A stretch of DNA of 35,061 bases, from positions 1-35,061 of the forward strand of contig NZ_LAPT01000018.1 of NCBI RefSeq assembly GCF_003194385.1, read 5' to 3'. Source of the DNA: Pokkaliibacter plantistimulans (GTDB lineage Bacteria; Pseudomonadota; Gammaproteobacteria; Pseudomonadales; Balneatricaceae). The translations under genes and the position numbers were made by a program. This document shows positions 1 to 8,477 of the stretch, in pieces. The notes beneath the pieces are model-generated. The model had not been told where the DNA came from, searched no databases, and was given only the letters and a program-made list of their open reading frames with translations. Positions within the stretch are counted from its first letter, which is position 1. Each line of letters begins with the position of its first letter.

Positions 1-64
1 CATCTCTCATTTCCCTTGTCCATTCAGCGTCACTGACAATTCAGGCGCTTGGATACCATTCAAT

Positions 65-280
65 GTGGGAGAACAAGAGCTCGGGAGTGAATCTACGTCA
101 CGACATCATGTGCCCAGGGTGCCGTCCACTTCACCGAGCTCTTTGGAGTCGCTGGTAGCTAATCAGAAACTCCAGAAGAGATACAAGGGTGCCGGTGAAC
201 GCATGACGCACCGCGGTGGCAGGCAACACAATCGTCTCGCTGATTGAGAGGGCTTCTGGAGTTGTGGAGCTCGGTGCGGT
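65..280. other. Structured non-coding stretch with nested inverted repeats
   Basis: No convincing gene lies in the first 367 bases; the 60-codon plus-strand frame at 65-247 has no recognisable domain. The stretch does contain nested inverted repeats. An outer 10-bp pair (CACCGAGCTC at 132-141, GAGCTCGGTG at 267-276) encloses an inner 11-bp pair (AACTCCAGAAG at 168-178, CTTCTGGAGTT at 253-263). A perfect palindrome, CACCGCGGTG, lies in the loop near 210-219. A third copy of GAGCTCGG at 77-84 could compete for pairing. This could be a structured RNA or the edge of a mobile element such as a group II intron. I cannot assign it. Confidence 0.4.
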
Positions 281-367
281 TCGTACCTCACCAGCCCCCT
301 ACGCCGTAGTGCTCCCGAGGTAGATACCGGTGAACACAATAAACCTCACGCTGACAACCCGGCATCA

Positions 368-1306
368 TCAGAGCATCACGCTGACCAGCTGATCGCGGCC
401 CTGTCGCTTGGCCTTGTACAGGGCCTGATCGGCAGAATTGAGCAGGTGTTCTGCACTCAGTGCTTCGTTGGGCACCAGCGTTGCCGTACCGATACTGACC
501 GTGACGGTATCGCTGATAGCCGAGTCTCGGTGCATGATGCCCAGCTCACGCACTGCATCCAGCATCGCCTCAGCACGGTTGATGGCCCCTTCCTGATCGG
601 TAAAAGGCAGGATGCAGGCGAACTCCTCTCCGCCGATGCGCGCCACCAAATCACTGGGCCGACGCAGTTGCTTTTTCATGGCCTGCGCCACCTGCCGCAG
701 GCAGTTATCACCGGCCGGATGACCGTAGGCATCGTTAAACAGCTTGAAGTAGTCCACGTCGAGAATCAGCAGCGACATGGCGGTGTTCTCGCGCAGGCAG
801 CGGCGCCATGTCAGCGCCAGATCGTCATCAAACTTGCTGCGGTTGGCGACCCCGGTCAGGCCGTCGATCAGCGCAATGGAGCGCAGCAGATCCTGCTGCA
901 GCTTCAGCTCCAGGTGGGTACGTACTCGCGCCTTGACCGTTACTGGATTGATGGGTTTGGTGATGAAATCCACCGCGCCCAGATCAAAACCCAGCGCTTC
1001 CTCGGCGGGTTCGCTGTGAGAGATGACAAAGATAATGGGAATATTGCGGGTGGCCGGGTCGGCCTTCAGTACCTTACAGACCTCATGCCCGCTCATACCG
1101 GGCATCACCACATCCAGCAGGATCAGGTCAGGTTGCTGCCCACGGCAGATGGAAATGGCCTGCTCACCGCTCATGGCCATCAGCACTTCATAGTCCTGTT
1201 TGAAGATTTCATGCAGCACGCGGATGTTCACCTGCTGGTCATCGACAATCAGCAGACGTAACGTACCTACCGAGAATGGCAGCACGTGCAGCAGATGATT
1301 AAGCAT
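368..1306 (-). CDS. REC-GGDEF response regulator, diguanylate cyclase
   Basis: This predicted cytoplasmic response regulator makes cyclic di-GMP from two GTP. Residues about 15-130 form a receiver domain with acidic DD residues near 23 and the phospho-acceptor Asp in LILLDVVMPGMSG (about residue 65). Residues about 145-310 form a GGDEF domain with the active-site motif RIGGEEF (about 225-229). An RxxD inhibitory site (RPSD) sits exactly five residues upstream, so feedback inhibition by c-di-GMP is expected. The layout resembles PleD/WspR-class regulators with a single receiver. The start used is the ATG that shares its A with the TGA stop of the kinase gene upstream (TGATG), indicating translational coupling; a GTG three bases earlier is also possible. 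The kinase is the obvious phosphodonor. Function is confident; the signal is unknown. Confidence 0.93.
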   Translation of the reverse strand: MLNHLLHVLPFSVGTLRLLIVDDQQVNIRVLHEIFKQDYEVLMAMSGEQAISICRGQQPDLILLDVVMPGMSGHEVCKVLKADPATRNIPIIFVISHSEPAEEALGFDLGAVDFITKPINPVTVKARVRTHLELKLQQDLLRSIALIDGLTGVANRSKFDDDLALTWRRCLRENTAMSLLILDVDYFKLFNDAYGHPAGDNCLRQVAQAMKKQLRRPSDLVARIGGEEFACILPFTDQEGAINRAEAMLDAVRELGIMHRDSAISDTVTVSIGTATLVPNEALSAEHLLNSADQALYKAKRQGRDQLVSVML

Positions 1307-4300
1307 CACATGACCTCCAGCACGACGCGGATTAGTCGGCTCGCAGCTGCAAAGTCCAGATCGCGCACCCGTTGCAACGCCTCGTTAATCTGAATACGGC
1401 ACTCCTGTCCGGTTATCTGCCCTAATGGAAAGATGTCGATTTGCTCCAGTGCCCGCATATTGCTGGTATCAAGCAGCTCAAGGAGTGAGCGCAGGTGGAT
1501 GCGCCACTCTTCCGCTGTCCACTGCTCTTCGTCGTTCCCCTGCTCTTCTTTCCATTGCGCTTCCTGCTGTGTCTGCACCATGTCTTGCGGCGTTACGTAA
1601 CGCGCTGCCAGTTGCTGAAGCTGCTCCAGCTCCAGCTCCAGCTCATCCTGCAGCTGATCAATCGCTGCCATGCTCAGACTGAAGCCTGCCTCCCTACTCC
1701 TGTACTCCTGTTCCAGCTCAGCCATTCTTGACGAAAACAGCATGGCGCCCATGGTGCCGGACGATCCTTTGAGGGTATGCAGCAACGCTTTGATATCGTC
1801 CGTCTGCTGCTCAGTCACATAGGTGCGCAACTTCTGCAACAGTTCAGCGGAGTTCTGACGAAAACCGGGCAACAGACTGAGATAGAGATCGCCCATACCA
1901 CCAAACCGGCTCAGAATCGGGTCATCGGACTCTTCCCCCCCCATCAACCGTGGCTCGACCGGCTTCTCAACCGTCACCGGTTTAGCGGTACGCTCAGCGA
2001 CAAAAGCAGCAATGGTCGAGACCATCGCCTCGATATCCAGAGGTTTGCCCAGATGTGCATTCATTCCCGCTACCAGACAGGCTTCGCGATCAGCACCTGA
2101 TGCGTTGGCGGTCATGGCAATAATAGGCAGCCTGGAAAAACGACCGTCTGCCCGTAGCTGTCGAGTTGCTTCCAGACCATCGACATTCGGCATCTGCACA
2201 TCCATCAGCACAACATCAAGCTGATCAGCATACTCATGCACCGCCTCAATACCCTGCTGTCCATCCATCGCCAGCCTGATCTCCGCCCCTTCGCTCATCA
2301 GCAGCTCAGCAGCCACCTGACGATTGAAGGCATTGTCCTCAACAATCAGGATACGCACCCCGGTCAATCTGGGATTACGCACAAAAGCAGAGCGTTGCGG
2401 CGTGGCCTTGCCACCACTCACCGCCTGATCAATGCTGCTGACCAGTTGCTGAGGGGTCACCGGCTTGCTCAGATAATCCACAAAGGGACTGTTGGGCAGC
2501 GACATCACCGAATTCAGGTGCTCCTGACCATAAGCCGTAATCATCAGAATGGGTGGCTTTTTGTCAGCCCAGGGCAAGGCGTTCAAAGCTTGGCCGACGG
2601 CGACACCATCCAGATCGGGGAGGTGCCAGTCGAGCAGCACCGCATCAAAGTCACCGCCCTGCTCCAGCGTCTGGCGTGCCAGCGCCACACCGTCATTACC
2701 GCAGGCTGCTTCCGTCACCTGCCAGCCCACACGCCGAAGCATGACGACAAGTACCTGTCGGGAGATGGCGTTATCTTCGATCAGCAGAATCCGCCGCGCC
2801 GTGGCGGGCTTGTTCATCGCCAGCGGCGTGCCTGCGGGGACCGCCAGCTCAACGTCAAACCAGAAGCGGCTGCCCTTGCCCAGCTCACTTTCCAGCTGCA
2901 GCCTACCGCCCATCATCTGAATCAGGTGACGGGCAATGACCAGACCCAGCCCGGTGCCGCCAAAGCGCCGCGATATCGACGCCTCAGCCTGAGTGAACCC
3001 TTCAAAGATGCGCTCCTGCTGTTCAGGGCTGATGCCGATACCGCTGTCCTCCACTTCCACCAGCAAGCGCAGGCTCTGGCTCTCGGTCATCTCGTGGCGT
3101 ATCCGGATCACCACCTGCCCGTGTTCAGTGAACTTCACCGCATTGCTGGCCAGATTGGTCAGCACCTGCTGCAGGCGCAGGCTGTCGCCTATCATGGTAG
3201 CCGGGAAGTAAGGATCGATATCGAACATCAGTTCGACATCGGGCTTATGCATAAGGCCAGTCAGTACCACGGCCAGTTCCTGCAACAGCGTTTCAAGGTC
3301 AAAAGGCTGGGGATCAAGCGCCAGCTTACCCGCACCGATCTTGGAGTAATCCAGAATGTCATTGAGCAGCCCCAGCAGGGAGCGACCGGCAATCTGCGCC
3401 TTGTTCACATAGTCCTGTTGCTTGGCAGTCATGTCGGTCTGGCGCACCAGCTCCAGCATGCCGAGTACCGCATTCATCGGCGTGCGGATTTCATGGCTCA
3501 TATTGGCAAGGAAAGAGGATTTGGCCGAGCTGGCCTGATCCGCCTGCTCCTTGGCGTGACGTAACCAGCCTTCCAGCTCCCGTTCGGCAGTGATGTCACG
3601 ATTGATCCCCGTTACCTTACTAGGCTGTCCGTTGTCATCCCGTTCAATGTAGGCAGCCGCCTGAATATAACGAGTTTCGCCCGAAGGTAGCTGCAGCCTG
3701 AAGATAGCGTCGAAATCCCCCTGCCCCTGCAACGCTGACTGCAGTTTGCTTTCGGTTTCCGCCAGATCATCCGGGTGCACGCGCTCGCGCCAATGCTGAT
3801 AACCCAGACCCTGCTCCTTCAGTGCCAATGGCTGACCATAGAGCTCAAACATCGTGCTATTCCACTCCAGGCGATTGCCTGCCGGGAACCAGCACCAGAT
3901 ACCCAGCCGGGCAATACTGGCCGCCATCAGCAGCTGATCACGAGCGGCCTGCAACTCCGCCGTCCGAACATCCACTTCGTGCTCCAGCCAGGCATTCAGC
4001 TCATGGATGCGGCGTTCTGCTTCTTTCTGAGAGGTGATATCGCGAAGAGTTTTTGACGCTCCTACCACCTTGCCGGTGGCATCAGCTATGGGAGCGACCG
4101 TGACGGAAACATCCACCAATGAGCCATCCTTACGCTGACGTCGGGTTTCAAAGTTAGGCACAATCCGGCCCTGAGCAATGGTGTTCAGGATTTCCTGTTC
4201 TTCCTTACGACGCTCTTTGGGCACAATCAGATCAACCAGCGGGTGACCCACCGCTTCCTGAGCGGCATAGCCAAACATCAGCTCAGCCCCTCTGTTCCAA

Positions 4301-5403
4301 CTCATGACGACACCTTCCAGCGTCTTGCCAATAATGGCATCGGCAGAGTTGGCCACAATGGCCGCCATGCGGGCCTGATCCTCGATGGTCCGCTCACGAT
4401 TTTTGCGGTTGAGACTGACCACCCCCAGTAACGCAGACAGCAAGGCACTCAGCCCCAGTGATACAGACCCGGCCGACCAGGGTGACGGCAGATGCAGCCC
4501 GGCAATAAAGGCAGGCCGCACACTTAACCGCACCTCCCATTGTCGACCAAATACTTCATGCTGTTGATGCCATGCATGAGTATCGTCCACGTCGAGATCG
4601 TCTGAAGTGAAGAACCGTTCAGGTTTACCGGGCTCGGTAACATCAATCAGCTCCATGTGCAGATTTTCAGGGTCAATACCCAGCCCACCCAGCACATCGG
4701 TCATCAGTAACGGGGCATAGCTCCAGCCCCAGGCTCTGGAAAGGCGCTCCGCCTCAGTGGCGGGAGTAGCAGGATCACGATAGATGGGCATCAGAATAAG
4801 AAAGGACTGCAGCGGGCTGCCGGTTGCCTGCACCAGCGTAATCGGCCCGGTCAGTTGCACCTCGCCAGTGACCAGAGCCTTGTCTGCCGCGGCCTTGCGG
4901 TTGCGCTCAGAGGCGATGTCAAGACCGATGGCCTCAATGTTGGGTTGCACCGGCTCGATATACTGAATGACATAGCGGGTATCCGCATTAGCTGACAATT
5001 CGTGAATACGAAAGTCAGGCCAGCTGTCCTGCCGGGCCTGAGCAGTAAACTCATCCAGCGTGTCAGCAGACACCCGGCGAATCACGCCGAATCCGCGGGC
5101 ACCGGGAAACTCCCCGGCAAAGTCACGCGTCCCGATATAGCGATGATAAAGCTCACGGTTCAGGCCCGTTTCGCCAGTAGTCAGCACGATGCTGCGCGTG
5201 GCACTGAGGCCGTACTCATACAGATGTATCCGCTCCAGTACTTGCTCGACAACGTTCGAGCCTAGCTGATCAACAGCACGCGCCAGACGCTCAGCGTTAT
5301 TCTCCCGGACCTCAAGCACCAACAATGTGCTGAGCAACAGGCCGATACAAAAGCTCAGACCGACGGCTTTGGTCATCAATCCCCGGGCGTTATGCCATTT
5401 CAT
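1306..5403 (-). CDS. Hybrid sensor histidine kinase (CHASE-PAS-PAS-HisKA-HATPase-REC-REC-Hpt)
   Basis: This is a 1365-residue inner-membrane hybrid kinase. A first membrane segment (about 10-32) is followed by a periplasmic CHASE sensor domain (about 75-300) and a second membrane segment (about 310-331). Two cytoplasmic PAS domains follow (about 340-460 and 490-605). The HisKA domain carries the phospho-accepting His637 in FLANMSHEIRTPMN. The HATPase domain has an N-box Asn754, DSGIG at 786-790 and GGTGLG at 815-820. Two receiver domains follow, with phospho-Asp at about 925 and 1068, then a C-terminal Hpt domain with His1209 in LLHTLKGSSGTMG. All key residues of a multistep phosphorelay are present. 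The gene overlaps the REC-GGDEF cyclase as TGATG, so the likely output is control of c-di-GMP synthesis. The ligand is unknown; CHASE domains usually bind small molecules. The start has only a weak ribosome-binding site. Confidence 0.94.
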   Translation of the reverse strand: MKWHNARGLMTKAVGLSFCIGLLLSTLLVLEVRENNAERLARAVDQLGSNVVEQVLERIHLYEYGLSATRSIVLTTGETGLNRELYHRYIGTRDFAGEFPGARGFGVIRRVSADTLDEFTAQARQDSWPDFRIHELSANADTRYVIQYIEPVQPNIEAIGLDIASERNRKAAADKALVTGEVQLTGPITLVQATGSPLQSFLILMPIYRDPATPATEAERLSRAWGWSYAPLLMTDVLGGLGIDPENLHMELIDVTEPGKPERFFTSDDLDVDDTHAWHQQHEVFGRQWEVRLSVRPAFIAGLHLPSPWSAGSVSLGLSALLSALLGVVSLNRKNRERTIEDQARMAAIVANSADAIIGKTLEGVVMSWNRGAELMFGYAAQEAVGHPLVDLIVPKERRKEEQEILNTIAQGRIVPNFETRRQRKDGSLVDVSVTVAPIADATGKVVGASKTLRDITSQKEAERRIHELNAWLEHEVDVRTAELQAARDQLLMAASIARLGIWCWFPAGNRLEWNSTMFELYGQPLALKEQGLGYQHWRERVHPDDLAETESKLQSALQGQGDFDAIFRLQLPSGETRYIQAAAYIERDDNGQPSKVTGINRDITAERELEGWLRHAKEQADQASSAKSSFLANMSHEIRTPMNAVLGMLELVRQTDMTAKQQDYVNKAQIAGRSLLGLLNDILDYSKIGAGKLALDPQPFDLETLLQELAVVLTGLMHKPDVELMFDIDPYFPATMIGDSLRLQQVLTNLASNAVKFTEHGQVVIRIRHEMTESQSLRLLVEVEDSGIGISPEQQERIFEGFTQAEASISRRFGGTGLGLVIARHLIQMMGGRLQLESELGKGSRFWFDVELAVPAGTPLAMNKPATARRILLIEDNAISRQVLVVMLRRVGWQVTEAACGNDGVALARQTLEQGGDFDAVLLDWHLPDLDGVAVGQALNALPWADKKPPILMITAYGQEHLNSVMSLPNSPFVDYLSKPVTPQQLVSSIDQAVSGGKATPQRSAFVRNPRLTGVRILIVEDNAFNRQVAAELLMSEGAEIRLAMDGQQGIEAVHEYADQLDVVLMDVQMPNVDGLEATRQLRADGRFSRLPIIAMTANASGADREACLVAGMNAHLGKPLDIEAMVSTIAAFVAERTAKPVTVEKPVEPRLMGGEESDDPILSRFGGMGDLYLSLLPGFRQNSAELLQKLRTYVTEQQTDDIKALLHTLKGSSGTMGAMLFSSRMAELEQEYRSREAGFSLSMAAIDQLQDELELELEQLQQLAARYVTPQDMVQTQQEAQWKEEQGNDEEQWTAEEWRIHLRSLLELLDTSNMRALEQIDIFPLGQITGQECRIQINEALQRVRDLDFAAASRLIRVVLEVM

Positions 5404-5881
5404 GGGTTACGGTCACCTTATCCGCACGCGTAGCAACCTTCCCTGCCTCGATCAGCAGCGGACGACTGACCACACGATCCTGTTCAACCAGATACAAGCT
5501 TCCAGGCCATACTGCCAGAGCAAACGTCTGGTCTTATGTAACGCTGATGACAACCAGTGTAGAGGTCTCCAACAGGTAAATGTTCTCCCTCACGGCACCA
5601 ATGGCGCCAATCTGTCCCATTCAAAAACCGGCCTAAACCACAGCTGACGGTGATGTGCAGTCAAATTCACCAAAGGCGCCAGAGTGCATAAAGACTTGCC
5701 TCTGTCTCTGCACATTTCGCTACATCAACTCCATCAGATCTGGCGAGTGTGCTGACTGATCAGGAACGCCCTCCTGTCTGAGATGGCTTTGCGCACATAG
5801 CGTTAGTCCTATGTTCTGTAGGGCAGCATGAGCACTTTTGTCTATTGTCCGCCACTGGTGCTCCCCCCCTCAGAACCTGTC
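5404..5881. other. Gene-free stretch upstream of the hybrid kinase
   Basis: No complete gene is seen. On the minus strand a 48-codon frame without a start codon (5390-5533) runs into the kinase gene in another frame and reads like protein (for example LYLVEQDRVVSRPLLIEAG). It could be the tail of a lost upstream gene that once overlapped the kinase start. The rest presumably contains the kinase promoter, but I cannot point to convincing -35/-10 boxes. Confidence 0.4.
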
Positions 5882-6434
5882 TTCAGGGCTGACAACAAAA
5901 TCCTCCTGATCATACGTTGCTGCTACTTCGGTCTATGCAAGGAGCAAATAATCGGCCGCACCGACATGAACTCTTTCCCTGCTGAGCTGGCGGCCCGTTG
6001 TCGTGCCAATGACCGTCTGATCATGGCGTCCGGCCGAGCGCACCCTGTCAAAAAGAGAGTCAGACCTTCTGGGTGGAAACCATCAAGTTTGCCCTGTACG
6101 ACAGCAGCCAAACGCTAACAGCATCAGGATACGCGGCAACACCAGAACCGGGGCATGACAGGCTATGAGGGTATGACAGGCTATGAGGGCCTGTAGGTGA
6201 TGAGGACTTGCAGGTGATGAGATATTGCTGGAGGCACGTATTCCGGCGGTGGCCGATATTATCGAATCGATGTCATTGGAGCGCCCCTGTCGCCCGGCAC
6301 TGGGCACCGACATCATCCTCAACCAGATCAGACAGATGAGCGGCAGCAAGCTGGACCCACGAGTGGTGGACGCCTGTATCCGGATAGTGGAACACGGTGA
6401 GTTTCAACCGAATCGGATGAGCTTTGTCGAGTAA
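5882..6434 (+). pseudogene. Remnant of a PAS/HD-GYP c-di-GMP phosphodiesterase
   Basis: Two recognisable pieces of a signalling protein survive in different frames. From about 5885 a PAS fragment reads LCKEQIIGRTDMNSFPAEL; after the A-run at about 6053-6057 it continues one frame over as ESQTFWVETIKFALYD. Adding one A to that run would restore the frame. Shortly after, GHDRL resembles the HERL that precedes the GYP signature. From about 6205 the frame GLAGDEILLEARIPAVADII is the typical end of an HD-GYP domain, continuing through RPCRPALG and DPRVVDACIRIVEHG to a TAA at 6432-6434. Everything between the PAS and the GYP region, including the HD metal site, is missing, and the junction carries tandem duplications. 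This is therefore a deletion-plus-frameshift pseudogene, not merely a sequencing error. The HD-GYP assignment rests on sequence resemblance recalled from the family. Confidence 0.75.
6155..6221 (+). repeat. Two back-to-back short tandem duplications inside the HD-GYP remnant
   Basis: An 18-bp unit (ATGACAGGCTATGAGGGY) occurs at 6155-6172 and 6173-6190. A 17-bp unit ending AGGTGATGAG occurs at 6188-6204 and again at 6205-6221, with 14 of 17 bases matching. Both lie where the GYP signature of the ancestral domain would be, and they add stop codons. Confidence 0.8.
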
Positions 6435-6450
6435 CCCGGCAAAGCTCATC
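6416..6450. other. Hairpin, 11-bp stem, possible weak terminator
   Basis: GATGAGCTTTG (6416-6426) and CAAAGCTCATC (6440-6450) form a perfect 11-bp stem with a 13-base loop. It overlaps the end of the HD-GYP remnant and lies downstream of the minus-strand flavoprotein gene. No T-run follows on either strand, so a termination role is uncertain. Confidence 0.4.
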
Positions 6451-6495
6451 AGGAATCTGCTCTCGATCGGCTGTATGTTCAGCTTACAGTATCTG

Positions 6496-7071
6496 TCAGC
6501 CTACCCAACGCAACGCGGTTTCGCTAACCCGCACACCAAAGGCTCTGGCGGTTTCCAGATCGCCCGGCAGCGGGCCTTCATCCGGTGATGAGTCCGCGGG
6601 AGACTGCGCCATCAGGCCGCTGAACGAGCCCATATAGTTCAGGTCATTGCGACTGGCAGCCTTGGTGTTGGATGGCATCATGCCGGTGCCCACCCAGACC
6701 ATGCCGTGTTGCATGGCCAGTGTGAACATGTAGTGCAGCGTCGACAGCTTATCGCCGTTCATCGAAGCCGAGTTAGTGAAGCCTGCCGCCAGCTTGTTCT
6801 TCCACAGGCCACCAAACCAGGGTTTGCTGGAGGCATCAGCAAATTTCTTGAATTGCCATGAAGGGCCGCCCATGTAAGTGGGCGATCCGAGCACAATGGC
6901 ATCGGCACCCTCCAGCTTCTCCCAGCTGCCTTCAGGCAGATCGCCCTCCGCACTGATCGCGACCAGTTCCGCCTCTATGCCCGCTACCGAGCCGACACCG
7001 GCGTACACCGCTTCGGCCTGCTTCTGGGTATGTCCGTAACCGCTGTGATAAATCACCATCACCTTTGCCAT
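6496..7071 (-). CDS. WrbA-like flavodoxin-family NAD(P)H:quinone oxidoreductase
   Basis: This 191-residue cytoplasmic flavoprotein is predicted to bind FMN and reduce quinones by two electrons, which limits semiquinone stress. The N-terminal MAKVMVIYHSGYGHTQKQAEAV is the flavodoxin phosphate-binding loop after the first strand. Further conserved stretches are DAIVLGSPTYMGGPSWQFKKF and the GTGMMPSN region near residue 145. The chosen start is the ATG before GCAAAGGTG, preceded by CAGGAG at six bases; longer forms would put this site inside the gene. WrbA itself is about 198 residues. The residues around the glycine-rich middle differ enough that a more general flavodoxin/NADPH-dependent FMN reductase role is possible. 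It is transcribed alone, ending toward the hairpin near 6416-6450. Confidence 0.85.
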   Translation of the reverse strand: MAKVMVIYHSGYGHTQKQAEAVYAGVGSVAGIEAELVAISAEGDLPEGSWEKLEGADAIVLGSPTYMGGPSWQFKKFADASSKPWFGGLWKNKLAAGFTNSASMNGDKLSTLHYMFTLAMQHGMVWVGTGMMPSNTKAASRNDLNYMGSFSGLMAQSPADSSPDEGPLPGDLETARAFGVRVSETALRWVG

Positions 7072-7240
7072 CGTCATCTCCTGCAGAGTCAGGCTGTTGA
7101 AACCCACTCTGATCACTATTCATCCGATAAATGTGGACGTTGCTTCTGCCCGTGTCAGGTAGACCGACTAGCGCATGCCCACACCCACACTTCAGGCCGT
7201 CCGACGATCTGCACCTGCGTTGTCAGTGACTGGCCACAAC

Positions 7241-7274
7241 AAGTGACTGACAACGACAAGTAACTGACAACGAC
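7241..7274. repeat. 17-bp tandem duplication in an intergenic region
   Basis: AAGTGACTGACAACGAC (7241-7257) is followed directly by AAGTAACTGACAACGAC (7258-7274), 16 of 17 bases identical. It lies in the 300-base gap between the start of the flavoprotein gene and the end of the EamA gene. No gene was seen in that gap. Confidence 0.8.
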
Positions 7275-7368
7275 ACAGTTCTTGGGGTTGGCAAAGAGAC
7301 GCTACAAGCATCCTGCTTGCGTGGCTTTCCCGACTGCGGGCAGATCAGGATCTCGCGCTACTCAGCCA

Positions 7369-8274
7369 TCAGGCGGGTTTGCTCGCCACAGCAACCGCCA
7401 CTCTGGCTCTGGGCTTGTAGAACATCACCGCATTACCGGACAGGATCAGCAGCAGACCGACAATGGCCGAGGAGCTCCAGCTATAGCCTTCAAACAGGGT
7501 GGAAATGGTCAGCGCCACCAGCGGGAACATGACAGTGGCGTAGGCCGCCTGCCCGGGGCCAATGCGACCGACCAGCGCGAAGTAGGTGCCGAACGCCACC
7601 ACTGAACCAAACACCGCCAGATACACCAGCGCCCCCAGATAGCTGAGGCTGGTATCGATGCGGAAAGGTGCTCCGGTAACCATGATCACCACCAGCATGG
7701 TGATGGCACCGTAGGTCATGGCGTAAGCGTTGGTCGACAGCAGATCCAGCCCGTTGCGCTGATGGCGGGCGGTAATCATGTTACCGAGCGAGAAGCCATA
7801 GGTGCCGAGCAGGCACAGGCCGATACCGAACAGTACATCGGCATTCATCTGTGCCGGGTTCAGATCACGCCAGAACAGGCTGACGACACCGATAATGCCT
7901 AGGCTGTTGGCCAGCATCAGCTTGCCGGTGATGCGCTGCCTGAAAAAAATCACCCCGTTGATGGCATTGAACAGGATCGCCATGGAGAACAGCACCGACT
8001 CCAGACCGCTGTTGATATAGCGGTTGGCACTGTAAAAGCAGTAGAAGTTGAAGCAGAACACGCACATCCCCTGCAGGATGCAGAACAGATGATCACGGCC
8101 ACCAATGCGTTTCAGCCGACCGCTCAGACCAAGTACGCAGAGCAGCACCGTCGCCGCCAGCACAAAACGATAGAACACCGATACCGGCGCAGGCACGTCT
8201 CCGGTCTGCATGGCAATCGCGATCCAGGTCGTCCCCCAGATCAACACCGTGATGGCATAAAGCAAGGCGTTCAT
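7369..8274 (-). CDS. EamA/DMT-family inner-membrane exporter
   Basis: This 301-residue protein has about ten predicted hydrophobic helices and two EamA-type repeats, the usual size for the drug/metabolite transporter superfamily. The opening MNALLYAITVLIWGTTWIAI carries the family's typical WGT motif in helix 1. The second repeat includes FGSVVAFGTYFALVGRIGP and FPLVALTIS before the last helices, and the cytoplasmic tail is short and basic. The start at 8274 is preceded by an AGGA ribosome-binding site eight bases upstream. A longer reading frame exists but its extra 100 residues are basic, cysteine-rich and untypical. Such proteins export amino acids or other small metabolites; the substrate cannot be told. 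It is divergent from an AraC-type regulator, which suggests inducible expression by that regulator. Confidence 0.9.
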   Translation of the reverse strand: MNALLYAITVLIWGTTWIAIAMQTGDVPAPVSVFYRFVLAATVLLCVLGLSGRLKRIGGRDHLFCILQGMCVFCFNFYCFYSANRYINSGLESVLFSMAILFNAINGVIFFRQRITGKLMLANSLGIIGVVSLFWRDLNPAQMNADVLFGIGLCLLGTYGFSLGNMITARHQRNGLDLLSTNAYAMTYGAITMLVVIMVTGAPFRIDTSLSYLGALVYLAVFGSVVAFGTYFALVGRIGPGQAAYATVMFPLVALTISTLFEGYSWSSSAIVGLLLILSGNAVMFYKPRARVAVAVASKPA

Positions 8275-8477
8275 AGTGCAATCCTGATAACAGCGTTTTT
8301 GGAGGGCCATTATCGGCTGCCATAACCCGCCGTTACTTGCCGCTGCTTGCGCTGCAATTGCATATTCTTGCGCTTTTTTTGCTGCCCGCCGACCTGCTGT
8401 CTTGGCGCTGCCGGGTCGGGCGTTTACCATGGCCTTTCGTACGGTTTCAGAACGCGGAACGACACCGGAGCAGCACC

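Noticed and set aside
446-1261. Long plus-strand open frame opposite the diguanylate cyclase
   Set aside because: It mirrors the real gene, whose REC and GGDEF motifs are intact on the minus strand, and has no recognisable domain.
2236-3564. 442-codon plus-strand open frame opposite the hybrid kinase
   Set aside because: It lies opposite the HisKA, HATPase and REC domains and is rich in His, Gln and Arg, as expected for an antisense shadow.
7091-7230. Possible third copy of the dispersed repeat near the WrbA-like gene (AGGCTGTTGAAAC at 7091, GTTGCTTCTGCCC near 7139)
   Set aside because: The shared words are short, the order of blocks differs from the other two copies, and no matching right end was found.
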